64,000 nucleotides of DNA from Anthopleura xanthogrammica (GCA_964019055.1 OZ025215.1:1088001-1152000); one strand, 5' to 3'; shown: positions 11,168 to 21,205, numbered from the stretch's first letter. Notes: generated by a model from the letters alone, not told the origin. Numbers and translations: made by a program.

Positions 11168-11871
11168 CCAGGTGATCTGAGGAAAAGCGATTAGCCAATC
11201 AGATTGCGAATCGTGATATCCGAAAAAGAATCAATCCCATGCGTCTTTTCGAGCTCAATCATGGATAAACAGAGGGAAATCAAAAGAAAACCAAATAGCA
11301 TACAAGTACAATAATGCTAGGAAAAGTGTCATTTAGCGGATTATTTAAGGCTAAAAATGTTTCTACTTCAAAGAATATGTTGTGTAGATGAGACTAATAA
11401 TAATAATAATGAACAGTTCTAGGGCACCACAACTGGGTCTCAGTGCCCTCACAATCACGAAACAATAAAACTAGTAAATAATAAAAAAAAAAAAGAATAT
11501 ATTTTCATCGGTTAGGTTAATATTCATGGTTTTTATTAAAGAATTACCGTTGAAACGATCTCGAAGAAGCTGCCGAAAAGCTTTCTCGATTCCTTGGCAG
11601 GATTTAACTAAAATTTCCACACCTTACGCTGCTCTTTTGTCCTTGGCAATCTCCAGGATGCTTTGAACCTTAAGAAAATCCTTTTATCTGTTATTTATAG
11701 TGTCTCGTTTTCAATAAGAAAAGACTTATTGGCGAGAAAGTCGCTCATAATTCGCCTATTTTCAAGATGGCCGCCATGAAACTCAAGTGAATTGAGCGTG
11801 CGGTGGATGATGGGATTGATTCATTTTCAGATCAGGAAATCATGCTTTGCGCGCCTAGTCAAATCACCTGG
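11168..11871. mobile_element. 704-bp DNA element with CCAGGTGATYTGA inverted ends
   Basis: The ends are CCAGGTGATCTGA (11168) and TCAAATCACCTGG (to 11871). A second inverted match, GAATCAATCCCAT, lies about 60 bases inside each end. The flanks are CAATAA on the left and AAAGTG on the right, while uninterrupted minisatellite units read CAATAAAGTG. The insertion therefore duplicated AA. No long ORF is present; it holds a TAA microsatellite near 11396. It is a non-autonomous transposon of unknown superfamily. Confidence 0.7.
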
Positions 11872-12370
11872 AAAGTGTGTCAGGTCTCCACAATGATCGA
11901 ATAAGGTGTGTCAGGTCCCAACAATGATACAATAAAGTGTGTCAGGTCCTCACAATGGTACAATAATATGTGTCAGGTCACCACAATGATATAATAAAGT
12001 GTGTCAGGTCCCCACAATGATACAATAAAGTGTGTCAGGTCCCCACAATGATACAATAAAGTGTGTCAGGTCCTCACAATGATACAGTAAAGTGTGTCAG
12101 GTCCCCACAATGATACAATAAAGTGTGTCAGGTCCTCACAATGATACAATAAAGTGTGTCAGGTCCTCACAATGATACAATAAAGTGTGTCAGGTCCCCA
12201 CAATGGTACAATAATATGTGTCAGGTCACCACAATGATATAATAAAGTGTGTCAGGTCCCCACAATGATACAATAAAGTTTGTCAGGTCCCCACAATGAT
12301 ACAATAAAGTGTGTCAGGTCCTCACGATGATACAATAAAGTGTGTCAGGTCCTCACAATGATACAATAAT
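11872..12370. repeat. 31-bp minisatellite, right block
   Basis: About 16 near-identical 31 bp units (GTGTGTCAGGTCC, CACAATGATACAATAAA) with small variants such as GGTACAATAATAT. It continues the array to the left of the inserted element. Confidence 0.95.
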
Positions 12371-12800
12371 GTTCATTCATCCATTCATACATCCATCCAT
12401 CCATTTATCCATTCATCCATATAGCTATTCATTCATCCACTCATTCATCTATCCATCCATTCATCCATCCATATGCATCCATTCATTCATTCATTATTCA
12501 TCCATTCCATTCTTTTTTCATTCATCCATCCATCCATCATTAATTAATTAATTAATTAATCCATCCATCCATCCATCCATCCATCCATCCATCCATCCAT
12601 CCATCCATCCATCCATCCATCCATCCATCCATCCATCCATCCATCCATCCATCCATCCATCCATCCATCCATCCATCCATCCATCCATCCATCCATCCAT
12701 CCATCCATCCATCATTCATTCATCCATCCATCCATCCATCCATCATTCATTCATTCATCCATTCCGTTCTTTGTTTCATTTATTCATTCATCCATGCAGT
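12371..12800. repeat. (ATCC)n / (ATTC)n microsatellite
   Basis: Mixed CATC, CATT and pure ATCC tetranucleotide repeats, purest at 12560-12712. It abuts the left end of the Polinton and carries no gene. Confidence 0.95.
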
Positions 12801-12802
12801 CA

Positions 12803-12807
12803 AAAAC
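12803..12807. repeat. Candidate target-site duplication AAAAC, left copy
   Basis: AAAAC directly precedes the left inverted repeat (AGTAGG...), and the same five bases directly follow the right one at 29769-29773. A sixth base does not match. Polintons are usually reported with 6-bp duplications, so five is slightly short; the A-rich context lowers its weight. Confidence 0.6.
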
Positions 12808-13577
12808 AGTAGGTATGTAGTGCCGGTTCAAGTACTGCGGCTCACCCCTCCCAGTCAAAAGAACACATCTCCAAAAATCACGCCTAAGAGTTTTTTACAC
12901 GGGCACGGCCTCGCCACAAACACCCCCTAGCCCTTCCCCCTCCCTCCAACAACACATCCAACCAAATCACGCCTAAACCCCAAACACACTGACACGGCCA
13001 CGTCGCACATTTCCCCCCACCCTTCCCTCTCGTCGGTTTTAGTACTGCGGCTCACCCCTCCCAGTCAAAAGAACACATCTCCAAAAATCACGCCTAAGAG
13101 TTTTTTACACAGACACGGCCTCGCCGCACATTTCCCCCACCTCCTTCCCTCTCCCTCCAACATCACGCACGGCCTCGCCGCACATTCCCCCACCTCCTTC
13201 CCTCTCCCCCAAACACACTGACACGGCCACGCCGCACATTTCCCCCCACCCTTCCCTCTCCCTCCAACATCACGCCTAAACCAGAGTAATCCCCCAACAC
13301 GACCCCTCACGCCTTCCCCTAAGCCCAAAGATCACACCTACATCAGAGTGATTCTCCTTCTTTTCCCCAAGTTGCGCTCAAAGGGCTCCCACCCCTGGAG
13401 TTCTTTGAGGTCTAGGGATCACACCTGAGTCAGAGTAAGACTTTAAGTGAAAGAACACTTTTTCAGAGGGGCTAGTCTGGACTAGATGTGCGCAAGAAAT
13501 GAGGGAAGGCGCGAGCTATTTTGGGGGAGGAGAGTGAGCACAGGGGTGTGGGGGTGTGGGGGAGGAACTCCCCCACG
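12808..13577 (+). repeat. Left terminal inverted repeat of the Polinton (~770 bp)
   Basis: It matches 28909-29768 in inverted orientation, from AGTAGGTATG at the tip to the GC-rich palindrome at 13556-13577. The segment starting AGTACTGCGGCTCACCCCTC occurs twice, at about 12831 and 13041, so the tip is duplicated inside the repeat. An ATCACGCCTAA-like motif recurs many times, along with CCTTCCCTCTCCCTCC tracts. It has no coding potential. Long TIRs are expected for protein-primed replication, where priming starts at the ends. Confidence 0.95.
13556..13577. repeat. GC-rich palindromic element, copy 1
   Basis: GTGGGGGAGGAACTCCCCCAC is an almost perfect palindrome (arms of 8-9 bp around GAA). 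It marks the inner edge of the left TIR. Other copies are at 17456-17485 (partial, inside pol), 18809-18830 (inside integrase), 25864-25910 and 28909-28930. Confidence 0.85.
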
Positions 13578-13677
13578 AACTAAAGAAGAAAAAGAAAAGA
13601 AAGAAAAAGAAGATCTTTCTAAAAATACTAAAGTAAATAAAAGTTGAAAAAAAAATCTTGCTTATCACAAAGAAAAG

Positions 13678-13863
13678 ATGCCCAAAGGAAAAGGAATAAA
13701 TAGTAAGATCAACAAGACGTGTTCTCTTCCACACATAGATCCGCACTGGAACAACCCTCATAACAATCCATATCATTCCGTACGATACAACCAATATCGT
13801 CGACCTAAGGATCCTGACTTTATGAGTCAGCCTTATCCTTATAAGCCTAACCCTAGTAATTAG
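13678..13863 (+). CDS. Small hypothetical protein upstream of pol
   Basis: A 61-aa frame begins in an A-rich context (AGAAAAGATGCC) between the TIR and pol. It is rich in Pro, Asn and Tyr, with a basic N-terminus (MPKGKG) and no transmembrane segment or known motif. It is co-oriented with pol, starting 91 bases before the pol ATG. It may be a real small gene or leader; length and composition alone do not decide it. Confidence 0.3.
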   Translation: MPKGKGINSKINKTCSLPHIDPHWNNPHNNPYHSVRYNQYRRPKDPDFMSQPYPYKPNPSN

Positions 13864-13953
13864 AGCCAATTAAGATCTTAAAGAAGAACTTTGAGATCTG
13901 TGGAAAACGAAATTTGTTTCCAAAGAATATCTAGGCCATAATAAAGTGAAAAA

Positions 13954-16900
13954 ATGCAGAACATTTTAGACAGCCCTATTCCTGAGACTAAAATACCCCT
14001 AGTCCCTCCAATAAGGCCGACAAAGCCAACTTCAAATCTAAAGCCACGCATCATCGAGAAAATCCAGGAGGAGTTAAAAAATTTTTCAGAGTGGTTATTA
14101 CCAATGATTCGCCCCAAGATTAGGAATCGCGTTGAGGTGAAGATCGCGAAGCTGAAGAAGAGAATAAAGGCTATTTATCGTAGATCGGAAAAAGAGAATA
14201 CGCTGAAAAAATCCTCATTCGATTCGTATCTTAAGGAACACAGGATTCTTTGGGGTAATGATGACGTAGACCCCAGCGTATTCTTAAAGAAGCAGGAAAA
14301 ACGCGTCTTAGAGACCATCTCGATAACTAAGAAGCCCACGAAGATTAAGTTCTACTTAACCTGTGAGTTCCATAAGATCGGAAATGATGGACAAGAAGTC
14401 ACTAGCGAAGGACATTTCCACACAGTACCAGAAATAGTAACAAAAAGCACCAACTTATTAACCCTATACGAGAAAATTTCCGAGGACATCCTAGAAAGAA
14501 TCGCCGAATTCCAGAACGAGGGTTCTGGCTGGGCCATTGGGAAAGTAGTATCCTTAAGCATTCATTTCGCGAAATACGAACCCCTAAGAGGTAGCACATT
14601 CATTCGCCTTCCTCAAGAATTAGCAACAAAGAAGGCCATCATTAACCCCCAGAATGAAGACGATCAATGCTTTAAGTGGGCGGTAACCATTGCCCGATTT
14701 ACACCAAAAAGTCATCCTGAGAGGATAACGCTACCCCTTAAGGTAAACGCGGAAAAGCTGAACTGGGAGGGACTTCGCTTCCCCCTAGAGCTCCGAGACA
14801 TCAAAATCTTCGAGAAAAATAACAAGGACTACGCGATTAGTGTCTTAGGCTACGAAAAGGAGGACTTCGAGCCCCTCAGAATCTACGAAGGGGAGATCAG
14901 GGAGCACAACATCGTTCTACTACTAATCTCCAACGAGAAAACGAAGCACTATTGTTGGATCAAGAACATCTCGAGGCTCTTATCCTCCAAACTATCGAGT
15001 AACGAACATAAGAGACACTTCTGCTTAAGATGTCTTAACTCCTTTACCAACGAGTACGTTCTCCGAGACCATTCCGAATGGTGCGGACAACACAAATCCG
15101 TAAAAGTAACCGTTCCCCCCAAAGGAACTGCACTCGAGTTCCAGAACCACCATCGTTCTATGAAAGTTCCCTTCGTCATCTATGCCGACTTTGAGTGCAT
15201 TCTAGAAAAAGTCGCTTCTTGTTCTTCAGACCCAAAAAGATCTTTTACAGAACCATGTCAAAAGCACAAGCCCTCGGGATACTGTTACGTAATCAAGTAC
15301 AATGAGAACGCGCTTCCTCCAAAAATCGTGAAATACACAGCTCAAAGCGAGGAAGAAGACTTGGGAGAACACTTCATGAGATCAATAGAAGAAGATGTTC
15401 TTTTCTTATACAAAAAACTTTCCGAGAAGAAAAAGCTGGTAATGACCGACCTGGATCGAAAGGAATACGAAGAAGCAAAGCACTGCCATATCTGTAAGAA
15501 AGAGCTAGGAAGCGACAAAGTAAGAGATCACGATCATCTCACAGGGAAATTCCGAGGGGCGGCGGATAGTAGGTGTAATCTTCGTTACAAACTTCCGAAC
15601 TTCATTCCCATCTTTTTCCACAATCTTTCAGGATACGACGCCCATCTATTCGTAAAAGCCCTAGGAATCAGCAAAGGTAAGATTAAGTGCATCGCGAAGA
15701 ACGAGGAACAATACATGTCTTTTAGTAAGGGGGTCATCGTAGATCACTACTCGGATAAAAAAGGGAAAATCCATGATCTTTACTTAGAAGCGAGATTCCT
15801 CGACAGCTACAAGTTCATGTCCTCCAGCTTGAGTAACCTTACCAACAACCTAACGAAAGATCAGTTCGAAGTCATCAGTTCCTTTTATGGAGGCGAAGAT
15901 CTTAACTTATTGATGAGAAAAGGAGTGTACCCCTACGAGTACATGGATTCCCTTACGAAGTTAGAGGAACCCCACTTACCTCCTCTGAAAGCCTTTCATT
16001 CAGATCTTAATGATAGCGACATCACAAGAGAAGACTACGAGCACGCGCAAAAAGTATGGAAAACCTTCAACATGAAGACGATGAAAGACTATCACGACCT
16101 ATATCTCCAAACGGACGTACTTCTCCTAGCGGACGTATTCGAGAACTTCAGAATCGTTTGTAGAAGATACTATGACTTAGATCCCGCTTGGTATTACACG
16201 GCCCCTGGACTTGCTTGGGACGCCATGTTAAAAATCACGAACATCCGACTAGAACTTCTCAGCGACATAGACATGATCTTAATGATGGAAAGCGGAATCC
16301 GAGGAGGAATTTCCTCTGTGGGAAGTAAGCGCTACGCAAAGGCTAATAACAAGTACATGAAGAACTACAATCCTAAGGAAAAAAGCACTTACATTCCCTA
16401 CTGGGACGCGAATAACCTCTACGGATGGGCAATGTCCCAACCCCTTCCAACGAAAGGCTTCACGTGGATGACTCGAAGTAAGCTGTGGAAGTGGAGAAGA
16501 ATTCCCTGTATCTTAGACGTTGATCTAGAGTATCCCCGACAACTACACAATATCCATAACGACTACCCCCTTGCCCCAGAGCACCTTAAGGCGAAAAGTG
16601 GAGTAATGAAGCTTATTCCGAACTTCTACGACAAGTCACACTACGTGGTACATCACGATACTCTAAAATTCTACGAAAGCCAGGGACTAATAATCACGAA
16701 GGTCCATAGGGGAATTTCCTTCGAAGAATCCCCCTGGTTAAAGAAGTACATTGACCTAAATACGGACTTAAGAACCAAGGCGACGAACGATTTCGAGAAA
16801 GATTTCTTCAAGCTCATGAACAACAGCGTCTTCGGAAAGACCATGGAGAACATTCGTAATCGACGAGACATACGCTTAGTCACAAACAAAAAGCAAGCGA

Positions 16901-17737
16901 ATAAGCTAACTCGTAAGCCGAACTTCATTGGAGCCAAATCCTTCTCTGAAAAGTTAGCCGCCATTCACATGAGAAGAACGTGCTTAGAGTACAACAAGCC
17001 CATTTACCTAGGAATGTCCATCTTAGACTTATCTAAGAAATTCATGTATGACTTTCACTATAACTACGTCAAGGAGAAGTACAAGTACAAAGTAACCCTT
17101 CTTTACACTGATACTGATAGTCTAATCTACGAAATCCAGACGCGCGATCTTTACAAAGACATGGAAGGGGACATCGAGAGGTTATTTGACACAAGCAATT
17201 ATCCCAAAGATCACGCGGGAATAAAGAAGAGAGTGAACAAATTAAAAAGTAAGAGGAATGATGAAGGACGAGACAGCTGGAAAGCAAGTCACGGAATTCG
17301 TTACGCTAAGAGCGAAGCTCTATTGCTTCAGAACAGAAGGCCCCCAGGGAACAGAAGGCCCCCAGGGAACAGAAGGCCCCCAGGGAACAGAAGCCCCCCA
17401 GGGAACAGAAGGCCTCCAGGGAATAGAAGGCCTCCAGGGAATAGAAGGCCTCCACGAGGAACTCCCCCACGAGGAACTCCCCCACGAGGAAAAGAAGTGC
17501 AAGGGAATCAAAAGATGCGTCGTAGAAAACAGCATTCGCTTCTCCCACTACAAAGAGTGCTTATTTACTGGAGAAGAAGTTATGAGAACAATGAGAGTCT
17601 TCAGAAGCCGATCACATGAAATAACTTCAGAAAAGGTCAATAAGATCGCTCTTTCCTCAAAGGACGACAAGCGAGTAATCTTACGAGGAGATCCTCTCAC
17701 GACCTTAGCTCATGGACATTACATGAACAATCTTTAG
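13954..17737 (+). pseudogene. Protein-primed family B DNA polymerase, frameshifted near its C-terminal part
   Basis: It would replicate the linear element from its ends. In the first frame: C2H2-like finger at residues 356-380; exonuclease motif I (YADFE, 410-414); an HNH/endonuclease-VII-like zinc module at about 510-548 (CHIC, HDHLTGKFRG, CN); Exo II (GYD, 560-562); Exo III (Y717, D721); PolA (D818, NNLYG); PolB (NNSVFGK, around S958); PolC (DTD, 1053-1055). At about 17244-17248, an A run, the family-like sequence leaves frame 1 and resumes in frame 2 at about 17246, continuing to the stop at 17737. The remaining frame-1 ORF to 17619 is spurious. The frame-2 part contains a collagen-like repeat insert. 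A base indel here would inactivate the copy unless it is a sequencing error. ATG 13954 is chosen as the first in frame after an AT-rich leader. Confidence 0.9.
17331..17485. repeat. 18-bp and 15-bp tandem repeats inside the polymerase
   Basis: About seven copies of an 18-bp unit (AACAGAAGGCCCCCAGGG and variants) are followed by two copies of GAGGAACTCCCCCAC. In the polymerase frame this reads as Gly-Pro-Gln-Gly-Thr-Glu repeats, then two EELPH units. The insert lies between conserved segments in the C-terminal (thumb) part. The 15-bp unit is half of the element's dispersed palindrome. Confidence 0.9.
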
Positions 17738-17762
17738 CCCACGGTCACTACATGAACAATCT

Positions 17763-18911
17763 TTAGCCCAAAACACCATCAGGCGGCAGTTCCGTGTCCT
17801 CGGGAATAACCTGTAACTCTTCTCTAACGAAAGAACGCTTGGGAGTCTTTCTCCCGTGCCTTCCCATATCAGTCAAAGGATTTACCCAACTTTCAGAAAG
17901 ATAGTAAAGCACAGGTTGATTAGGACTAATGGTCGCACGCGATATCTCGTAAACTTCTATAGACCAAATGGGATCAGTAGCGCGCTGTCGACCTCCCTCC
18001 TCTTCCCCAGCGGCATATAAGTATCGAACAAAAACCCCTGCGGGGATCCTATTTTCCTTTGATCCCACGGGTCTTTTGTAGATGGGATCTTTTAGCTCGA
18101 GGGATTTTAGATTTTGTGCCTCCTTTGCTTTCTTCCCAGTAATCTTCTTCACTTCGTTGTTAATAGACTTTATCACGCTAGGAAGTCGTTCCACCCATTC
18201 TCGTGACCTCGTGTCCCCCAGGCGGGTCTTAGAAACTTCCATAAGCATCTCTTGCGCATACTGATGACTAAACAGCTTCTCAGCGATCGTTCGATTAGCG
18301 CGCTCCACGAGGGATTGTGCTCTGTGATTTCCAGGATCTGATCTTTGGATTTCTACATCTCGCCTATTCATAAGCTTCGTAAAAGCTCCCTTGAATTCTG
18401 TTCCTGGATCAACCATCAAAGTTTCAGGCCAATATAATTTCCTAGAATAAATGCTTTCCAAGGCCTCAGATACTCCCGTGGAGTACTTCGCGGTCAGAGG
18501 TTCCGCATCCACGTATCTAGAAGCAACGTCGACCACGACGAGAGCGTACTTATACGTCTTTTTCTTCACTGTATCGTGAGGCATAAAGAGTAAGTCCGCT
18601 TGATGGATCTGATCGGGCTCAGAAATGTTCCAATGGTATCTGGGAATGTACGTGGGGGCAGGGAGGTATATTTGCCACAAAGCTTGCTTAATAAGCCACT
18701 TCCTCGTGATCTCTTCGGAAATGCCTGTTGCTTCGGATAGTCTCGAGATCGCGGAATATCCCTTCCAATATCCTTCAGTTGAGTAATAAACGTTTGAAAG
18801 TTTCTTTTCGTGGGGGAGTTCCTCCCCCATACCCACCTTTCTTTCCTCCATAGTATCTAAGAGAGTTTCTCCTTTCTTCTTTCCTCCATAGTATTTAAGA
18901 GAGTAACTCAT
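17763..18911 (-). CDS. RVE-family (retroviral-type) integrase of the Polinton
   Basis: A 382-aa protein that would insert element DNA into the genome. The RNase H-like core carries D106 (HQADLLFMP), D168 (MVDPGTEF) and E203 (QSLVERANRT), with 34 residues between the last two, the retroviral DDE spacing. An N-terminal helical region (about 43-85) and a C-terminal SH3-like part (about 300-370, WSIEVYEIS) match the layout of Polinton integrases. It converges with pol, 25 bp apart, and diverges from the capsid gene, 19 bp apart. The first 38 residues look added: a direct repeat (TACTATGGAGGAAAGAA twice) and the GC-rich palindrome encode them, so the ancestral start may have been further in, e.g. 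at Met21. Confidence 0.93.
   Translation of the reverse strand: MSYSLKYYGGKKKGETLLDTMEERKVGMGEELPHEKKLSNVYYSTEGYWKGYSAISRLSEATGISEEITRKWLIKQALWQIYLPAPTYIPRYHWNISEPDQIHQADLLFMPHDTVKKKTYKYALVVVDVASRYVDAEPLTAKYSTGVSEALESIYSRKLYWPETLMVDPGTEFKGAFTKLMNRRDVEIQRSDPGNHRAQSLVERANRTIAEKLFSHQYAQEMLMEVSKTRLGDTRSREWVERLPSVIKSINNEVKKITGKKAKEAQNLKSLELKDPIYKRPVGSKENRIPAGVFVRYLYAAGEEEGGRQRATDPIWSIEVYEISRATISPNQPVLYYLSESWVNPLTDMGRHGRKTPKRSFVREELQVIPEDTELPPDGVLG
18809..18830. repeat. GC-rich palindromic element, copy in the integrase N-terminus
   Basis: CGTGGGGGAGTTCCTCCCCCAT lies inside the integrase reading frame, where it is read as GEELPHE. The same peptide is encoded by the partial copies in pol. Confidence 0.85.
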
Positions 18912-18930
18912 TATTACATAAATAAGAAAG
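18912..18930. promoter_or_regulatory. Divergent intergenic spacer between integrase and capsid gene
   Basis: Only 19 AT-rich bases (TATTACATAAATAAGAAAG) separate two opposed ATGs. Very short leaders with an ATAAA-type box just before ATG occur in front of most genes of this element, so this spacer probably drives both genes. Inference from spacing and composition. Confidence 0.45.
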
Positions 18931-20178
18931 ATGTCAAGGACAATTCCGGAAAAGCTTGATATAGATAGGTTCTTTAAACAGCCCTACGGACTCAAAGCAG
19001 AGAAGAACATTCATCGCGTGAGCTTTAGTCCAGCCACAGTGGATCCAGGACGAACGTTGGATGTTCACATTCCCAAGTTACCGGAGAACGTTGTTATTGT
19101 TCCTGGAAGCGTGGCACTCTTAGTGGATCTTACTTTGAAGGATGGAGCTACCGCGGATCAGAATAAGACCGTGGTTAATAACCTGGGAAAGAACCTTATC
19201 GAAGAGATGAGAGTTACCTTTGGAGGAAGATCAATAGAAGACTTGGTTCGATATGATCTCTATCAAACTTACGGCGACTTATTCCTCAGGAAAGAAGAAC
19301 GAAAGAATAGACTAAGAGAAGGGATCTCCTCAGAAAACATGCGGAAACTAAGAACAAAAGCTGGAGATAAGGTCGAGAGCGATTCTGCAGAAGTTGCTCT
19401 AGCGAAAGTATATGGAACACGATACAGAATCCCCATATCCCACGCCATTCTCGACTCTCATGGAGTATATTATTCCAACGGATTAGTAGATACTCTACTC
19501 TTTCAGGTTACCTTCTCAACAAGCGGAAAGATCGTAACCTCAGACCAAGAGGATGCAAAGTATACCCTATCCAATCTAGAACTAGAGTACGAGACCATTA
19601 CGAGCGAATATCTAGCAAACGAAGCATTAACCAGCTACGAAGATGGTAGGGGATTCTACTACGAGAACGTGTTGATGCACAAGAGTTTTCCCATTAATAA
19701 GAAGAACACCACCGTGATCAACGAACAGATCAACCTCCCCCTACGATCGATGACTGGGATCCTACTGATATTCATAGACCCATATACGGCCTGCGCTAGG
19801 GACTCAGAAAAGTTCACGAACCCCAATATTACCAAAGTAGACATCAACGTGAATAGCGTGCCCCATAAGTTGTATTCCGATGGGATGATACCAACGGACT
19901 TTTGGGAGTCCATTATAATGCGATATGGATTAACGGATACCATAACTCCAAAGGAGTTTTACGAGGATAAGTTTGCCCTGTGGATTGATTTGAGGACTCA
20001 TCCTGATGGAGGCATCCATGGTAGTGGGCTCGTTTCTGACGCTACGAAGGGAGGGGTGAAGTTGTACATTAAAAGAACTGCTGGAACGGAAGATGAGGAA
20101 ATGACCTGTTACTTATTCGTTGTGGCGGACGGATTAGTGGAGTTCGAGAAGAGGAGTTTCAAGCAAAACTGGTACTAA
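18931..20178 (+). CDS. Major capsid protein candidate (double jelly-roll type)
   Basis: A 415-aa protein lacking transmembrane segments or enzymatic motifs, predicted beta-rich, with alternating hydrophobic strands throughout (e.g. PENVVIVPGSVALLVDL, TMTGILLIF-like segments) and an aromatic C-terminus (KQNWY). Its place between integrase and the packaging ATPase, in the capsid-gene strand run, is where Polintons carry the hexon-like capsid gene. It is somewhat short for a double jelly-roll. The identification rests on context and overall character; a structure prediction would settle it. The start follows CATAAATAAGAAAG with no better ATG nearby. Confidence 0.65.
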   Translation: MSRTIPEKLDIDRFFKQPYGLKAEKNIHRVSFSPATVDPGRTLDVHIPKLPENVVIVPGSVALLVDLTLKDGATADQNKTVVNNLGKNLIEEMRVTFGGRSIEDLVRYDLYQTYGDLFLRKEERKNRLREGISSENMRKLRTKAGDKVESDSAEVALAKVYGTRYRIPISHAILDSHGVYYSNGLVDTLLFQVTFSTSGKIVTSDQEDAKYTLSNLELEYETITSEYLANEALTSYEDGRGFYYENVLMHKSFPINKKNTTVINEQINLPLRSMTGILLIFIDPYTACARDSEKFTNPNITKVDINVNSVPHKLYSDGMIPTDFWESIIMRYGLTDTITPKEFYEDKFALWIDLRTHPDGGIHGSGLVSDATKGGVKLYIKRTAGTEDEEMTCYLFVVADGLVEFEKRSFKQNWY

Positions 20179-20199
20179 CGTGGGGGCTCCAACCCCATG
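20179..20199. repeat. Degenerate GC-rich inverted repeat after the capsid gene
   Basis: CGTGGGGGCTCCAACCCCATG can form a short hairpin (GGGG/CCCC) directly downstream of the capsid stop codon. It resembles a decayed copy of the palindrome seen elsewhere in the element and might act in transcript ending; function unproven. Confidence 0.35.
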
Positions 20200-20235
20200 A
20201 AGTATTAAAGCATAGTTATGATACAATAAATAAGA

Positions 20236-20868
20236 ATGGAGGAACTAAAAGATAAGACTCCCTTTCACTGTATCATAACGGGTCCTACGAATTGCGGAAA
20301 GACTCATTATCTAGTGAATACGCTAAGGAATAGTTTCCGATACGTGTTCGAATACATCGTACTTATCTGTCCCACCTACGTGGAAAATCTTACTTATCGA
20401 GGCTTCGCTAAAGATGATCCTAGATTCATTGTCCTGTCACCCAAGGCAGATGATGTGAACGAGATCTGTGATCTACTTTCCATGTGTAAGAAGATATTCT
20501 CGGGGCAGGAGACTCTGATTATCTTGGATGATTGTGCTTTCTCAAAAGAGTTAAAAAATAGGTCTAATCACTTCGTTAGGCTGGGATTTTCGGGAAGACA
20601 CGATAAGATCTCTATTTGGGTCTTAACTCAGCAGATTACCTCGATTGCGAAACCCTTCCGCGAGAACGTTACGTGCATCATATCCTTCTACAGTCCAAGT
20701 CAATCGGCGAATAAGCTACTCTTTGAAGAATTCGGAGGGACCATGGATGTCGAAGAGAGGAACGCCCTGATGAAAATACTAAAGAAGGAAAGGTACTCCA
20801 GAATATGTCTTTGCTTAATACACCCACATCAATCCTACGTGGAAGTACCTGGCTTAAGTGTATCTTGA
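20236..20868 (+). CDS. FtsK/A32-type genome-packaging ATPase
   Basis: 210 aa. The Walker A motif GPTNCGKT is at residues 16-23 and Walker B LIILDDC at 94-100 (D98, D99). These are followed by a RHDKISIWVLTQQ segment (121-133) typical of the family, where the Gln acts as sensor. In Polintons and related viruses this enzyme pumps DNA into preformed capsids. It starts 57 bases after the capsid gene in the same direction, after a GATACAATAAATAAGA leader. The length is normal for the short Polinton form. Its stop lies 13 bases before the preferred start of the next gene. Confidence 0.93.
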   Translation: MEELKDKTPFHCIITGPTNCGKTHYLVNTLRNSFRYVFEYIVLICPTYVENLTYRGFAKDDPRFIVLSPKADDVNEICDLLSMCKKIFSGQETLIILDDCAFSKELKNRSNHFVRLGFSGRHDKISIWVLTQQITSIAKPFRENVTCIISFYSPSQSANKLLFEEFGGTMDVEERNALMKILKKERYSRICLCLIHPHQSYVEVPGLSVS

Positions 20869-20884
20869 TTATGATAAAGTTATT

Positions 20885-21190
20885 ATGGATTCCCCTCAAA
20901 AAGAAGTAAAGTCTAGCTTCGAGAAGAAGGTGGAAGACTTAAGGGAACAACTTTGCATACTTGCTTTGTTAGGAACCATTAGCGAACACGTTGGACGCGA
21001 ACTAAATCTAGGAGATATCATAAAGTTACCAGCAAAGGACGTTAAGGAATATCATAAGATGTATCAGCCCACGACTGGATTCATGAACGTAGCTCATAGA
21101 TTTCTAGCGGAAATCATTTCACGCGTACTTCCGATGGAGGAAGAAGAAGAAGTTTTGGATCTAGAAATGCTTGATCTAAGTACATGTTGA
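20885..21190 (+). CDS. Small element protein, paralogue A
   Basis: The frame is open from 20858, but the ATG at 20885 (after GATAAAGTTATT) is preferred because the upstream start overlaps the ATPase and the next paralogue has the same GATAAAGT leader. The product is about 101 aa. The core segment REQLCILALLGTISEHVG to ISRVLP aligns closely with the following gene. It has a Glu-rich C-terminal tail. No known family was recognised; it is probably a helical virion or assembly protein by context. Confidence 0.6.
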   Translation: MDSPQKEVKSSFEKKVEDLREQLCILALLGTISEHVGRELNLGDIIKLPAKDVKEYHKMYQPTTGFMNVAHRFLAEIISRVLPMEEEEEVLDLEMLDLSTC

Positions 21191-21205
21191 CGATGATAAA
21201 GTAAC

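Noticed and set aside
11019..12370. 31-bp repeats considered as CRISPR
   Set aside because: Units are contiguous with no unique spacers; an ordinary minisatellite.
12342..12800. Tetranucleotide repeats considered as a CRISPR-like array
   Set aside because: Simple ATCC repeats without spacers in a eukaryotic genome.
17262..17619. Continuation of polymerase frame 1 (NRRPPG repeats)
   Set aside because: Conserved polymerase sequence continues in frame 2; the frame-1 tail is an out-of-frame reading of the repeat.
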